Shown here one piece after another: positions 8,664 to 19,180 of a DNA stretch of 64,000 nucleotides. Both the position numbers and the translations under genes were made by a program. This DNA is from Ectopseudomonas chengduensis (GTDB lineage Bacteria > Pseudomonadota > Gammaproteobacteria > Pseudomonadales > Pseudomonadaceae), in assembly GCF_015712065.1 (NCBI RefSeq), contig NZ_JACFYZ010000002.1, forward strand, positions 434,001 through 498,000, in the 5' to 3' direction. The notes under the pieces are model-generated. The model saw only the letters and a program-made list of their open reading frames with translations. It had not been told where the DNA came from and did no database searches. Position 1 is the first letter of the stretch; each line of letters starts with the position of its first letter.

Positions 8664-9602
8664 ATGTCCCGCGAAATTCGCATCGCCACCCGTAAGAGCG
8701 CCTTGGCCCTGTGGCAGGCCGAACATGTCAAAGCCCGCCTGGAACAGGCTCATCCCGGTCTGAAGGTCAGCCTGGTGCCCATGGTCAGCCGCGGCGACAA
8801 GCTGCTCGACGCGCCGCTGGCGAAGATCGGTGGCAAGGGCCTGTTCGTCAAGGAGCTGGAAACCGCACTGCTGGAAAACGAGGCCGACATTGCCGTGCAC
8901 TCGATGAAGGACGTGCCGATGGACTTTCCCGAAGGGCTGGGCCTGTACTGCATTTGCGAGCGTGAAGACCCGCGCGACGCCTTCGTCTCCAACACCTACT
9001 CCAGCCTTGATGCATTGCCCGCCGGCAGCGTGGTCGGTACTTCCAGTCTGCGCCGTCAGGCTCAATTGTTGGCGCGCCGGCCTGACCTGAAAATCCAGTT
9101 CCTGCGCGGCAACGTCAATACCCGCCTGGCCAAGCTCGATGCCGGCGAGTACGACGCCATTATCCTCGCCGCAGCCGGCCTGATCCGCCTGGGGTTCGAG
9201 GATCGTATCCGCAGTTCGATCAGCGCCGAGGACAGCCTGCCGGCCGGCGGCCAGGGCGCCGTGGGCATCGAGTGCCGCAGTGCCGACAGCGACGTGCATG
9301 CCTTGCTGGCGCCGCTGCATCACCGTGACACCGCGCTACGTGTCACTGCCGAGCGCGCGCTGAACAAGCACCTCAATGGCGGCTGCCAGGTCCCTATCGC
9401 CTGCTATGCCCTGCTCGAAGATGATCAGCTGTGGCTGCGCGGCCTGGTCGGCCAACCTGACGGCGGCCTGTTGCTGCGCGCCGAAGATCGCGCCGCCAGT
9501 AGCGATGCCGAGGCTCTGGGGGTGCGTGTCGCCGAGGCGCTGCTGGCGCAGGGGGCCGATGCCATTCTCCAGGCCGTCTATGGTGAGGCCGGTCACCCTT
9601 GA
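8664..9602 (+). CDS. hemC: Porphobilinogen deaminase (hydroxymethylbilane synthase)
   Basis: Third common step of tetrapyrrole synthesis, condensing four porphobilinogens to hydroxymethylbilane in the cytoplasm. It begins [23 protein letters not shown] and has the [28 protein letters not shown] and GNVNTRL substrate loops. The dipyrromethane cofactor Cys sits in [12 protein letters not shown] at about residue 241. Length 312 is normal. First gene of a tight hemC-hemD-hemX-hemY operon. A TATGAT sequence around 8627 may be its -10 element, giving a promoter between algR and hemC. Confidence 0.97.
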   Translation: MSREIRIATRKSALALWQAEHVKARLEQAHPGLKVSLVPMVSRGDKLLDAPLAKIGGKGLFVKELETALLENEADIAVHSMKDVPMDFPEGLGLYCICEREDPRDAFVSNTYSSLDALPAGSVVGTSSLRRQAQLLARRPDLKIQFLRGNVNTRLAKLDAGEYDAIILAAAGLIRLGFEDRIRSSISAEDSLPAGGQGAVGIECRSADSDVHALLAPLHHRDTALRVTAERALNKHLNGGCQVPIACYALLEDDQLWLRGLVGQPDGGLLLRAEDRAASSDAEALGVRVAEALLAQGADAILQAVYGEAGHP

Positions 9603-10366
9603 GCGTTTGGCGCCTGTTGCTGACGCGTCCTGCCGAGGATTGTGCGGCGCTGGCGCAGACCCTGGCTGCGCAGGGTGTCGTCAGCCACTGCATGCCGCTG
9701 CTGGCCATCGAGGCACTGGACGAGACACCCGAGCAGCGCAGCGCCTTTGCCGATTTGCAGCGTTACTGCGCGGTGATCGTGGTCAGCAAGCCGGCAGCCC
9801 GAATTGGCCTGCAGCTCTTGGCGCAGCATGGGGCGCCGACGCCTGATCTGCCCTGGTTCAGTGTCGGCGCGGCTACCGCTGCGGTACTCGCCGAGCAAGG
9901 CTTGGGCGTACATTTTCCCGACTTGGGCGATGACAGCGAGGCGTTGCTCGCTCTGCCTGCACTGCAGCAGGCCATCGCGGCACCTGCACCGCGCGTGCTG
10001 ATCCTGCGTGGCGAAGGTGGCCGAGAATTCCTCGCCGAGCGCTTGCGCAGCCAAGGTGTGAGCGTCGACTATCTGCCACTGTATCGCCGTGTGCTGCCGC
10101 AGTACGCGCCGGGCGAGCTGAGCCGACAAGTGCAAGCGGAACGCCTGAATGGCTTGGTTGTCAGCAGTGGGCAGGGTTTCGAACATCTGCTGCAGCTAGC
10201 CGGCGATGACTGGCCGGCGTTGGCTCGGCTACCCTTGTTCGTACCCAGCCCGCGCGTCGCCGAACAGGCTCGCGCTGCGGGTGCCCAGATCGTTGTGGAC
10301 TGTCGCGGCGCCAGTGCCGCGGCCTTGCAGGCAGCTTTGGAGCAGTTTCCGGCTGCCGCCCTCTAA
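9599..10366 (+). CDS. hemD: Uroporphyrinogen-III synthase, TTG start
   Basis: Cyclises hydroxymethylbilane with D-ring inversion to uroporphyrinogen III. The family is poorly conserved, but the start [22 protein letters not shown], the [14 protein letters not shown] segment, [21 protein letters not shown] and [13 protein letters not shown] match HemD proteins. The only start compatible with this N-terminus is TTG at 9599-9601, overlapping the hemC TGA in a TTGA junction, so translation is coupled. 255 residues, normal length. The weak start codon may set HemD below HemC. Confidence 0.93.
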   Translation: MSVWRLLLTRPAEDCAALAQTLAAQGVVSHCMPLLAIEALDETPEQRSAFADLQRYCAVIVVSKPAARIGLQLLAQHGAPTPDLPWFSVGAATAAVLAEQGLGVHFPDLGDDSEALLALPALQQAIAAPAPRVLILRGEGGREFLAERLRSQGVSVDYLPLYRRVLPQYAPGELSRQVQAERLNGLVVSSGQGFEHLLQLAGDDWPALARLPLFVPSPRVAEQARAAGAQIVVDCRGASAAALQAALEQFPAAAL

Positions 10367-10378
10367 AAGGACGGATAC

Positions 10379-11512
10379 GTGAGCGAAGCATCCACCCCGA
10401 ACACGCCAGAAGAAAAACCGGCCAGCGAAGCCGTGAAATCCACACCTGCACCGCCACCGGTGAAGGCACCACGCAGTGGCGCTGGCAGCGGCCTTGCCGC
10501 ATTCGCCTTGCTGATTGGCCTGGCTGGCGCCGGTGCTGGCGGTTGGAGCCTCTGGCAACTGCATGAAATGCAGGGCAGGGACCAGCAGCAGGCCGAAGAC
10601 CTGCAAAGCACCCGCGACGACAGTGCCAAGCAAGTGTCTGACTTGTCCCGGCAACTGGATAAGCGTCTCTCCGAGTTACCCAGTGCCAGCGAGCTGGACG
10701 AGCGCCGTCGCCTGCTGGCCAACCTGCAGAGCGATCAGCAGCGCCTGAGTCAGCGCCTGGAAAGCGTGCTCGATGGTAGCCGCCAGGATTGGCGCCTGGA
10801 CGAGGCCGAGCACCTGCTGCGCTTGGCCACCTTGAGATTGTCTGCGCTGCAGGACGTCGCCAGTGCCGAAGCGCTGGTACTGGCCGCCGACGAAATCCTC
10901 CGCGAGCAGGACGACCCTGCCGCATTCGCCGCCCGTGAGCAGCTCAGCCGTAGTCTCGAAGCCCTGCGCACCACCGAACGCCCGGATCGCGTCGGCCTGT
11001 TCCTGCAGCTGGGCGCCTTGCGTGAGCAGGCCGCTACCCTCAATCCACTGGCGCCGACCTTCGAAGGGCAGGGTGACGTGCTCTCCGACCTGGCAGCCGA
11101 AGGCGACGGCAGTGCCTGGTGGAGCGAGTGGGCGAAGAAGCTGTCGGAGTACTTCCGTATCGAGTTCGACGCCGATCGCAACGTGCGTCCGCTGCTGTCC
11201 GGGCAAAGCCTGTCGCAGGTGCGCCTGAGTCTGTCGCTGGCGCTGGAGCAGGCGCAGTGGTCCGCACTGCATGGTCAGACCGGTGTGTACAAGCAGTCGC
11301 TGAAGCAGGCCGAGGAAATCCTCGATGCCCACTTCAATCTGGACAACCCGGACAGTCGCGCCCTGCGTCAGCGCTTCGGCGAGCTGGCTGACGCCAGCAT
11401 CGAGGTCAAGGTGCCGGACCTGAGCGACTCGCTCGATGCGCTGCAGGCCTACCTGCAACGCAAACAGGCGCAACGTCGGCAGGGGGCCGCGGCGGCCGAG
11501 GAGGCGCAATGA
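10379..11512 (+). CDS. hemX: HemX-like inner-membrane protein
   Basis: 377 residues starting from a GTG (10379) 12 nt after hemD. Cytosolic Pro/Ala/Lys-rich tail (1-35), one transmembrane segment at about 37-59 (AAFALLIGLAGAGAGGWSLW), then a long periplasmic part that is coiled-coil in 65-150 (repeated QLDKRL, ERRRLLANLQSDQQRLSQRLE) and helical to the end. It is often annotated as uroporphyrinogen-III methyltransferase, but no SAM-binding motif is visible, so that name is unlikely to be right. Operon position implies a role in heme synthesis or its membrane organisation. Its stop overlaps the hemY start. Confidence 0.9.
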   Translation: MSEASTPNTPEEKPASEAVKSTPAPPPVKAPRSGAGSGLAAFALLIGLAGAGAGGWSLWQLHEMQGRDQQQAEDLQSTRDDSAKQVSDLSRQLDKRLSELPSASELDERRRLLANLQSDQQRLSQRLESVLDGSRQDWRLDEAEHLLRLATLRLSALQDVASAEALVLAADEILREQDDPAAFAAREQLSRSLEALRTTERPDRVGLFLQLGALREQAATLNPLAPTFEGQGDVLSDLAAEGDGSAWWSEWAKKLSEYFRIEFDADRNVRPLLSGQSLSQVRLSLSLALEQAQWSALHGQTGVYKQSLKQAEEILDAHFNLDNPDSRALRQRFGELADASIEVKVPDLSDSLDALQAYLQRKQAQRRQGAAAAEEAQ

Positions 11513-12756
11513 GACGCCTGATCTGGCTCCTGTTATTGCTGGCCATCGCCGCCGGGCTGTATATGCTCAGTCTGGCCATCGAGGCCGACCGCGGTTATGT
11601 GCTGTTCGCCTACCAGGGCTTTCGCTACCAGTCCGGCCTGTGGGCATTCCTTGGCCTGCTGGTGGTCGTGGTGGCGCTGTACTACCTGGTCAAGTGGACA
11701 CTGCGTTTGTTGCTCAGCTCGACACGGCTGGCCAACCCCTGGTCGCGTCTGCATCGCAACCGCCGTGTGCGCCTGGCTTCCGAGCAGGGCATGCTCGACC
11801 TGGCCGAAGGTCGCTGGGCGCGTGCCCAGCGCCAACTGACCCGTGCCGCCGAAGCCGACAGTCAGCCGTTGATGTACTACCTCGGCGCTGCTCGTGCCGC
11901 CAGCAAGCTTGGCGATCACGAGCAGAGCGATGCATTGCTCGAACGCGCACTGAACAAGCAACCCCAGGCCGAACTGGCGATTGCCCTGACCCACGCCGAG
12001 CTGCAGCGTAACCGCGGCGACAGCGACGCGGCGCTGGAAACCCTGAAGGCCATGCGTGAGCGCCACCCAGGCCATCACCTGGTGCTGCGTCAGTTGCAGC
12101 GTCTGTATCTGCAGCGCCAGGACTGGTCGGCACTGCTTGGCTTGCTGCCCGAGTTGCGCAAGGAAAAGGCGCTGCCCGCCGCAGAACTCGACGAACTGGA
12201 GCGCGAAACCTGGCGTGGTCGCCTGGCCGATGCCGGACTGGCTGGCCAGGGCCATGGCGAAACTGCACTTCAGCCGCTGACGCAAGCCTGGCAGCAGCTT
12301 TCCGCGCCACTGCGTCAGGAGCCTGAGCTGATCGCCACCTATGTCGAGCAACTGCGTCGACTGGGCGCGCAGGAAGAAGCCGAGGAAGTGCTGCGCAGCG
12401 CGCTCAAACGTGGTTACGACAGCCGTCTGGCGCGCTTCTACGGTGTGCTGCGTGGCGCCGACCCGGCGCGTCAGCTGCAAACGGCCGAACTCTGGCTCAA
12501 GCAGCATCCGCAGGATCCTGCCCTGTTGTTGACCCTGGGCCGTCTGAGCCTGCAGAACCAGTTGTGGGGCAAGGCGCGAGACTATTTCGAGACCAGTCTG
12601 AAGCTCGAGCGTCACCCGGAGACCTGCGCCGAGCTGGCGCGTCTGCTGGCGCAATTGGGCGAGTTGGAACGCAGCAATCAGCTGTTGCTGGAGAGCCTCG
12701 GCCTGTTGCATCAGGGCTTGCCACCGCTGCCGCAACCGCAGGGCGTGACAGTCTGA
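11509..12756 (+). CDS. hemY: HemY-like TPR membrane protein
   Basis: Last gene of the heme operon; the ATG overlaps the hemX TGA (11509-11512). Two N-terminal membrane segments (about 4-22 and 43-62) form the HemY_N region, followed by a long helical TPR-like part (residues 100-400, with repeats such as LYYLGAARAASKLGDHEQSDALLERAL and LLLTLGRLSLQNQLWGKARDYFETSLKL). It is not related to the Gram-positive protoporphyrinogen oxidase also called HemY. The role in heme homeostasis is inferred from position and family; biochemical activity is unknown. Confidence 0.92.
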   Translation: MRRLIWLLLLLAIAAGLYMLSLAIEADRGYVLFAYQGFRYQSGLWAFLGLLVVVVALYYLVKWTLRLLLSSTRLANPWSRLHRNRRVRLASEQGMLDLAEGRWARAQRQLTRAAEADSQPLMYYLGAARAASKLGDHEQSDALLERALNKQPQAELAIALTHAELQRNRGDSDAALETLKAMRERHPGHHLVLRQLQRLYLQRQDWSALLGLLPELRKEKALPAAELDELERETWRGRLADAGLAGQGHGETALQPLTQAWQQLSAPLRQEPELIATYVEQLRRLGAQEEAEEVLRSALKRGYDSRLARFYGVLRGADPARQLQTAELWLKQHPQDPALLLTLGRLSLQNQLWGKARDYFETSLKLERHPETCAELARLLAQLGELERSNQLLLESLGLLHQGLPPLPQPQGVTV

Positions 12757-12840
12757 ATGGATGCGGCTGATTGCCGCAGCGCACTCGCCGTACGGACGGA
12801 GGGGCGTTCGGGCATGATGAACAGCCTGCTCTGAGTCATG

Positions 12841-12860
12841 GGGCGCCTTGAAAGGCGCCC
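12841..12860 (+). terminator. Probable intrinsic terminator after hemY
   Basis: GGGCGCC-TTGAAA-GGCGCCC, a perfect 7-bp GC stem, followed by TCGCTTTCCT. It lies 84 nt past the hemY stop and 47 nt before dsbB. The T-tract is interrupted, so efficiency is uncertain. Confidence 0.55.
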
Positions 12861-12907
12861 TCGCTTTCCTCTACCGTACTGCCCTCGATTTCCCTCCCGG
12901 AGCCACC

Positions 12908-13399
12908 ATGCACTTGGCCAGCCCGCGTCCTCTGTTTTTCCTGGCATTCATCGGCTGCGTACTGCTGATGGCGGCTGCGTTGTACCTGGAACATGTCGTC
13001 GGCCTGGAACCCTGTCCGATGTGCGTGCTGCAGCGAATCTGCGTGATTCTGTTCGGCGTGGTCTGCCTGATCGCTGCGATCCATGGGCCGGGGAGTCTCG
13101 GTCGTCGCATCTACGCGGTGCTGGCACTGCTGTTCGCCGGCGCTGGCGCCGCTACCGCTGGCCGGCAGATCTGGCTGCAGAGCGTACCGGCCGATCAGCT
13201 CGAAGCCTGTCTGCCCAGCCTCGAGTTCATGATGGAAGCCCTGCCGATGCAGGACATCGTGCGCCTGGTGTTCCAGGGGAGCGCTGACTGTGCCGAGGTG
13301 AAGTGGACGCTGTTTGGCATGAGCATCCCCGAATGGAGCCTGCTCGGTTTCGTCGGCATGCTCGGTTTCTGCCTGTTCCAGCTGCTGCGTCGCAATTGA
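12908..13399 (+). CDS. dsbB: Disulfide bond formation protein B
   Basis: Inner-membrane quinone reductase that reoxidises DsbA. The chosen ATG at 12908 (MHLASPRPLFFLAFIGC) gives 163 residues and four transmembrane helices. The first catalytic pair is Cys36-Pro-Met-Cys39 and the second periplasmic pair is Cys101 and Cys128. The quinone-contacting region around QRICVILFG is present. The upstream in-frame Met at 12848 would add 20 residues overlapping the hairpin at 12841-12860 and is rejected. P. aeruginosa has a second dsbB-like gene elsewhere; this copy corresponds to the algQ-linked one. Confidence 0.93.
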   Translation: MHLASPRPLFFLAFIGCVLLMAAALYLEHVVGLEPCPMCVLQRICVILFGVVCLIAAIHGPGSLGRRIYAVLALLFAGAGAATAGRQIWLQSVPADQLEACLPSLEFMMEALPMQDIVRLVFQGSADCAEVKWTLFGMSIPEWSLLGFVGMLGFCLFQLLRRN

Positions 13400-13413
13400 G
13401 AATGCGAATTGCA

Positions 13414-13438
13414 CGAAGCCACGCGGGTCGTGGCTTCG
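13414..13438 (+). terminator. Hairpin after dsbB, probable terminator
   Basis: A perfect 10-bp stem CGAAGCCACG/CGTGGCTTCG with the loop CGGGT begins 14 nt past the dsbB stop. It is followed by AGATTAAA rather than a T run, so it may also stabilise the 3' end. The rest of the 236-bp space to algQ shows no convincing gene. Confidence 0.55.
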
Positions 13439-13635
13439 AGATTAAACGCTCGTATGAAACTTTCTCGCGGCGATGCCTTGATGGTGGGTGCCCACGAGCA
13501 TAATCTGGCTCGCACGCACCGCCGGAAAAATGCCATTTTGCGGTTGCCTTCCCAAGGCCAAGCACCGATTGACAGAAAAACGTCTCGGGAGCGGACGTAT
13601 CACAGGCATTATCGATAAGGGAAGCGAGGTTTATC

Positions 13636-14109
13636 ATGCTTGAGAGTTGCCAGAATGCACAGGAACGTTGGGGTGGGGTTCACCAGCTGATCGATCGCTG
13701 GCTGGGTGAACGCCGCGAACTTGTGCTGGCTTACACCGCCCTCACCAAGGCGCCGCAGGCGCCAGCCATCAACTGTGAGTCTCTGCAGGGTTTCTGCGAG
13801 TTGCTGGTGGACTACGTGTCTGCTGGTCACTTCGAGGTCTACGAGCAGCTGACCAACGAGGCCAAGGCCTTCAACGACCAGCGTGGTCTGGAGTTGGCCA
13901 AGCAGATCTACCCGCGTATCGAAGCCATTACGGCGGTCGCGCTGGCGTTCAATGACCACTGCGACAATGGCGATTGTCGCGACAGCACGTCGCTGGTGGC
14001 AGAGCTCAATCATCTGGGGCAGTTGCTGCACGAGCGCTTCGAATTGGAAGACTGCCTGATCGAAGTGCTGCACAACGCTCATCAGGAACAGGCCGCCGAA
14101 GCGCTCTGA
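13636..14109 (+). CDS. algQ: Anti-sigma-70 factor AlgQ (Rsd)
   Basis: Rsd/AlgQ family protein that binds the housekeeping sigma factor and shifts polymerase toward alternative sigmas; in P. aeruginosa it supports alginate and siderophore expression. Characteristic stretches are [30 protein letters not shown] near the start, the conserved LCQ-like [25 protein letters not shown] and the C-terminal [14 protein letters not shown]. 157 residues, entirely helical, cytoplasmic. A GAAGCGAGG precedes the ATG. Monocistronic by spacing. Confidence 0.95.
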   Translation: MLESCQNAQERWGGVHQLIDRWLGERRELVLAYTALTKAPQAPAINCESLQGFCELLVDYVSAGHFEVYEQLTNEAKAFNDQRGLELAKQIYPRIEAITAVALAFNDHCDNGDCRDSTSLVAELNHLGQLLHERFELEDCLIEVLHNAHQEQAAEAL

Positions 14110-14157
14110 GCCCTTGCTGGCAATGGTCCGGAACACTCCGGGCCGTCAGGCTGACGC

Positions 14158-14281
14158 CAGTCAGTTAAGCGTCGGCGCATCAAGTTTGTAGCAGCGGCGC
14201 CTCGCCGCGAATCAGGACGGTGCGCACTTGAACGCACTTGAAAAGCTTCGCCCCGGGGCGGGGCTCCTACGCAAGGCCGCT
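14158..14281. repeat. Dispersed intergenic repeat, copy 1
   Basis: About 124 bp beginning CAGTCAGTTAAGCGTCGG and ending GGGGCTCCTACGCAAGGCC. It shares most of its bases with the element at 43061-43173, including the start motif, a GCGGCGCC-rich left arm and a CGCCCCGGGGCGGGGC right arm. The arms are imperfect inverted repeats, so RNA from either strand would fold. It fills the convergent gap between algQ and the FKBP gene and could act as a bidirectional terminator. Confidence 0.75.
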
Positions 14282-14316
14282 CTGATCGGATCGGCATCAG
14301 GCCGGCAGGCTAGCCT

Positions 14317-14964
14317 TCAGTCGGCTACGTCGAGCAGGCGTAGATCGAATACCAGTGGCGCATAGGGCGGTATCAGGTCGCCCGCACCTTCCTCCCCGTA
14401 AGCCTGATCCGATGGAATCACCAGGCGCCAGTGAGCGCCTTTCGGCATTTGCAGCAGTGCGCTGCGCCAGCCGCCGATCAGGCTGTCCAGGCGAAACCAC
14501 TGCGGTGTGCTGCTCTCGTCGAAGACGCTGCCGTCCGCCAGTTCGCCGCGGTAGCTCACCTGTACTCGGCTGCGAGCGGTGGGCATGGGACCGCTGCCAG
14601 GGCTGAGTTCGGTCACCAGTACGCCGTTGGCCAGTGCCCGCACGTCTGGGCGGCGACGTTGCTCGGCGAGAAAACGCTGCTCGGCTTCGATAGCTTTGCT
14701 CTGGCGCTGTGGCGAGGCTTCGATACGCGCTTCGTGCTCATCGAGCAGCTGCTCGATCCGGCTGGCGTCGAGGCGCAGGGGCTTGCCCTCGTAGGCCCGG
14801 CGCAAGCCTTCGAGCAGCTCGCTCAGCGGCAGGTCTGGCACCTCGTCGTGCAGACGCTCGCCAAGACGCACGCCGAGGCTGTAGGCCAGATCCTGCTGGT
14901 GCTGGTCAGCCTGTACGCCCAGGCTGCAGCAGATAGCGAGGGCGGCTAGTACGGCGCGGCTCAT
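14317..14964 (-). CDS. Exported FKBP-type peptidyl-prolyl isomerase
   Basis: FkpA/Mip-like periplasmic prolyl isomerase. A signal peptide (MSRAVLAALAICCSLGVQA) precedes the N-terminal dimerisation domain (about 20-105: DLAYSLGVRLGERLHDEV, helical, charged) and a C-terminal FKBP domain (about 115-215) with VQVSYRGELADGSVFDES, FRLDSLIGGWRSALLQMPKGAHWRLVIPSDQAYG and IPPYAPLVFDLRLLDV. Several FK506-site aromatics are changed (FRLDSLIGGW instead of the usual F-x-V-x-x-VIpGW), so catalytic strength may be reduced. Converges with algQ. Confidence 0.92.
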   Translation of the reverse strand: MSRAVLAALAICCSLGVQADQHQQDLAYSLGVRLGERLHDEVPDLPLSELLEGLRRAYEGKPLRLDASRIEQLLDEHEARIEASPQRQSKAIEAEQRFLAEQRRRPDVRALANGVLVTELSPGSGPMPTARSRVQVSYRGELADGSVFDESSTPQWFRLDSLIGGWRSALLQMPKGAHWRLVIPSDQAYGEEGAGDLIPPYAPLVFDLRLLDVAD

Positions 14965-15157
14965 TACGGTGTCTCCCGATCAAGATGCTTAGGGGCTGTT
15001 GAGGTTACGCGGCGCCGCAGCGTGCGCTGAAACGGCAAAAGGCTTTGGCGATTATGCCAGCGTGGTTCGGCATCTGCTCGGCTCGCCAAAAGGCCTATGG
15101 CGAGCCCTCGCGGCTGCGTCTAGTATGGGCGCGTTCACATCCGCCTGGAGGCGCGCC

Positions 15158-16120
15158 ATGTCGGCCAAGAAGAAGTCCATCACTACCCCGTTGCACCTGC
15201 TGCACCAACTGTCTGCCAGCCTGCTCGAACACCTGGAAAATGCCTGCTCGCAAGCGCTGATCGACGCCGAGAAACTGCTCGCCAAGCTGGAGAAGCAGCG
15301 CGGCAAGGCGCAGGAAAAACTGCACAAGGCTCGCAGCAAGCTGCAGGACGCTGCTGTTGCCGGCAAGGCCAAGGCGCAAGCCAAAGCCAAGGACGCAGTC
15401 GCCGAATTGGAGGAGCTGCTCGACTCGCTCAAGGCCAGCCAGAGCGAAACCCGCACCTACATCGCCCAGCTCAAGCGTGATGCTCAGGAAAGCCTGAAGC
15501 TGGCACAGGGCGTAGGCAAAGTGAAGGAAGCCGCTGGTAAGGCGCTGAATGTACGTGAGGCCAAAGCCGCTGCTCCGGCCGCCAAGCCGACCAGCAAGCC
15601 GGTCGCGGCGAAGAAGCCTGCTGCTGCGAAGACACCAGTGAAGAAGGCCCCGGCCAAACCGGCTGCTGCCAAACCGGCGAGCAAACCCGTCGCCAAGCCA
15701 GTAGCGAAACCTGCAGCAGCCAGCAAGCCTGCGGCTAAGCCAACTGCCAGCAAGGCTGTTGCGGCAAAACCCGCTGCGCCGAAAGCTGCCGCCAAGCCCG
15801 CTGCCGCCAAGCCAGCCGCCAAACCGGCAGCCAAGCCTGTTGCAGCAAAAGCACCGGCCAAGCCCGCAGCAGCCAGTAAACCGGTCGCCAAACCCGCTGC
15901 TAAGCCGGCTGCCAAGGCCACGCCTGCAAAACCCGCGAGCAAACCGGTCAGCAAGCCGGCTGCGGTGAAGAAACCAGCCGCTGCCAAGGCCCCGGCGAAG
16001 AAAGCTCCTGCCAAGCTAGCAGTTGCCAAGCCAGTCGCCGCACCAGTTGCTGCGGCAGCCCCTGCTGCTCCTGCGGCCACCAATGGGGCCACCGCCCCGG
16101 GTACTCCGAGCGCTTCCTAA
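15158..16120 (+). CDS. algP: Histone H1-like regulator AlgP (AlgR3)
   Basis: DNA-associated regulator of alginate genes. 320 residues from the ATG at 15158. Residues 1-130 form a charged helical domain (LSASLLEHLENACSQALIDAEKLLAKLEKQ). Residues about 138-292 are a lysine/alanine/proline tail of KPAAKPA-type repeats like eukaryotic histone H1; the last 25 residues are Ala/Pro/Thr-rich. The upstream in-frame ATG at 14999 is rejected as its extension is not AlgP-like. The repeated DNA makes this gene prone to length changes. Its stop overlaps the convergent 16117-16560 gene by 4 bp. Confidence 0.93.
   Translation: MSAKKKSITTPLHLLHQLSASLLEHLENACSQALIDAEKLLAKLEKQRGKAQEKLHKARSKLQDAAVAGKAKAQAKAKDAVAELEELLDSLKASQSETRTYIAQLKRDAQESLKLAQGVGKVKEAAGKALNVREAKAAAPAAKPTSKPVAAKKPAAAKTPVKKAPAKPAAAKPASKPVAKPVAKPAAASKPAAKPTASKAVAAKPAAPKAAAKPAAAKPAAKPAAKPVAAKAPAKPAAASKPVAKPAAKPAAKATPAKPASKPVSKPAAVKKPAAAKAPAKKAPAKLAVAKPVAAPVAAAAPAAPAATNGATAPGTPSAS
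15569..16033 (+). repeat. Degenerate KPAA-coding repeat tract in algP
   Basis: About 465 bp of imperfect short repeats (GCCAAGCCGGC-like units) coding Lys-Pro-Ala-Ala motifs. Units differ by synonymous changes, which lowers but does not remove the chance of slippage or recombination. Confidence 0.85.
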
Positions 16121-16560
16121 GGGTGATCAACGGCGCCGCGTAGCACCTGCAGCGCGGCGCTGTTCCCTCCGGCCAGGCGAATCAGCCAATCGTCTCCGCC
16201 TGCCTCGTTTGGCCAGTTCTCGGCCAGCGCCTGCAAACGATCGAGCAATATCCGCTCGGCCTGCAGTTCCAGTTTCTTGACCTGCTCACGCAAGGCTGCG
16301 AGTTCCGCATCCTGGCTTGCGTTCGCGCGCCAGTCCTGGCGTACCTGACGCAAAGGCGCGATCACCTCGCGTTGCCAGGGGGCAGCCGCTTGCTGCAGTG
16401 CTTGCAGGCGCTCATCCAGGCAGCGCACACCGCGCCGCTGCAACCAGGCACCGGTCAGCAGCAGGCAAACGTCACTGCCTGTGTCCTGCAACGCCAGGCA
16501 GGCCTTTTCCACGCCTGCTCTGGCGTAGAGTTCGAGGGCGAAATTCCACAGATCCTGCAC
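16117..16560 (-). CDS. TIGR02444 family protein
   Basis: Small cytoplasmic helical protein conserved beside the ABC-F gene in pseudomonads; no known function. Recognisable by DLWNFALELYARAGVEKACLALQDTGSDVCLLLTGAWLQRRGV, which is the family's N-terminal block. I place the start at the GTG 16558-16560, which has GGAGG 4 nt upstream and begins right at the conserved block. An ATG at 16594-16596 would add 12 residues and put the two divergent start codons 1 bp apart. The 3' end overlaps algP by 4 bp on the opposite strand. Confidence 0.82.
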   Translation of the reverse strand: MQDLWNFALELYARAGVEKACLALQDTGSDVCLLLTGAWLQRRGVRCLDERLQALQQAAAPWQREVIAPLRQVRQDWRANASQDAELAALREQVKKLELQAERILLDRLQALAENWPNEAGGDDWLIRLAGGNSAALQVLRGAVDHP

Positions 16561-16597
16561 GCGGCCTCCGGGCGATTTGGTAGACTCCGCCGCCATT

Positions 16598-18510
<1,913 letters not shown>

Positions 18511-18511
<1 letters not shown>

Positions 18512-19050
18512 TGGAACAGCTTGAACTGCTGGCGGCCTGGCGCGACCCACTGATTCGCACCGGCCAGGTACTGCTGATCATCCTGCTGGCGTGGATCGCC
18601 CAGCGCATTCTCACCCGCGCCATCAGCCGCCTCGGAGCGCGTTACAGCCTGCTGCCGGCAGAGGTGCTGCAGCCGCTGCGCGGGCTGGTGCGTTGGCTGA
18701 TCATGGGCAGCGCTCTGCTCATGGTGCTGGAGCGCCTGGGTGTTTCCGCGACCGTGCTGTGGACGGCGCTGACCGGTTTCACCGCGGTCGCCGCGGTGGC
18801 GTTCTTCGCCATCTGGAGCGTGCTGTCGAACATGTTCTGCGCGCTGCTGATCTTCACCATGGGGCCGTTCCGTATCGGCGATACGGTCGAGGTGATCGAC
18901 AGTGCCGACAAACCGGGCGTCAAAGGCCGGGTCATTGCCATCAATCTGTTCTATACCACTCTGCAGGATCTCAGCGAAGACGCGGCCGGCGCGTTGCTCC
19001 AGGTGCCCAACAGTCTGTTCTTCCAGAAGTCGGTACGGCGCTGGCGCTGA
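18511..19050 (+). CDS. Short MscS-domain membrane protein
   Basis: 179 residues with three hydrophobic segments (about 15-35, 55-75, 80-105) and the MscS signature: the pore-lining helix AVAAVAFFAIWSVLSNMFCALLIF, then the beta domain FRIGDTVEVIDSADKPGVKGRVIAINLFYTTLQ ending VPNSLFFQKSVRRWR. The protein stops right after the beta domain, so the C-terminal cage domain of E. coli MscS is absent. It overlaps the ABC-F stop in TAATG, so it is co-translated with it. The function is likely osmotic release or ion passage, but gating properties cannot be inferred. Confidence 0.88.
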
Positions 19051-19180
19051 GCTCGCGTACCTCGAGAAGCATCGCGCAACCTAGGGTCTGTACGAAAGGT
19101 GCCTGTGCGCCGGCCATGCGTGGCCGTCGTCGCCAGTCACTTTTCCTACACAACCTAACCCCTCGCTGGAGTAACTCCGA

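Noticed and set aside
13409..13618. 69-residue open frame between dsbB and algQ
   Set aside because: It begins in the dsbB terminator hairpin, has no ribosome site, and the product is a basic, low-complexity sequence.
19051..19180. yybP-ykoY Mn riboswitch before terC
   Set aside because: TerC genes often have one, but I cannot find its conserved loop sequences in this 130-bp leader.
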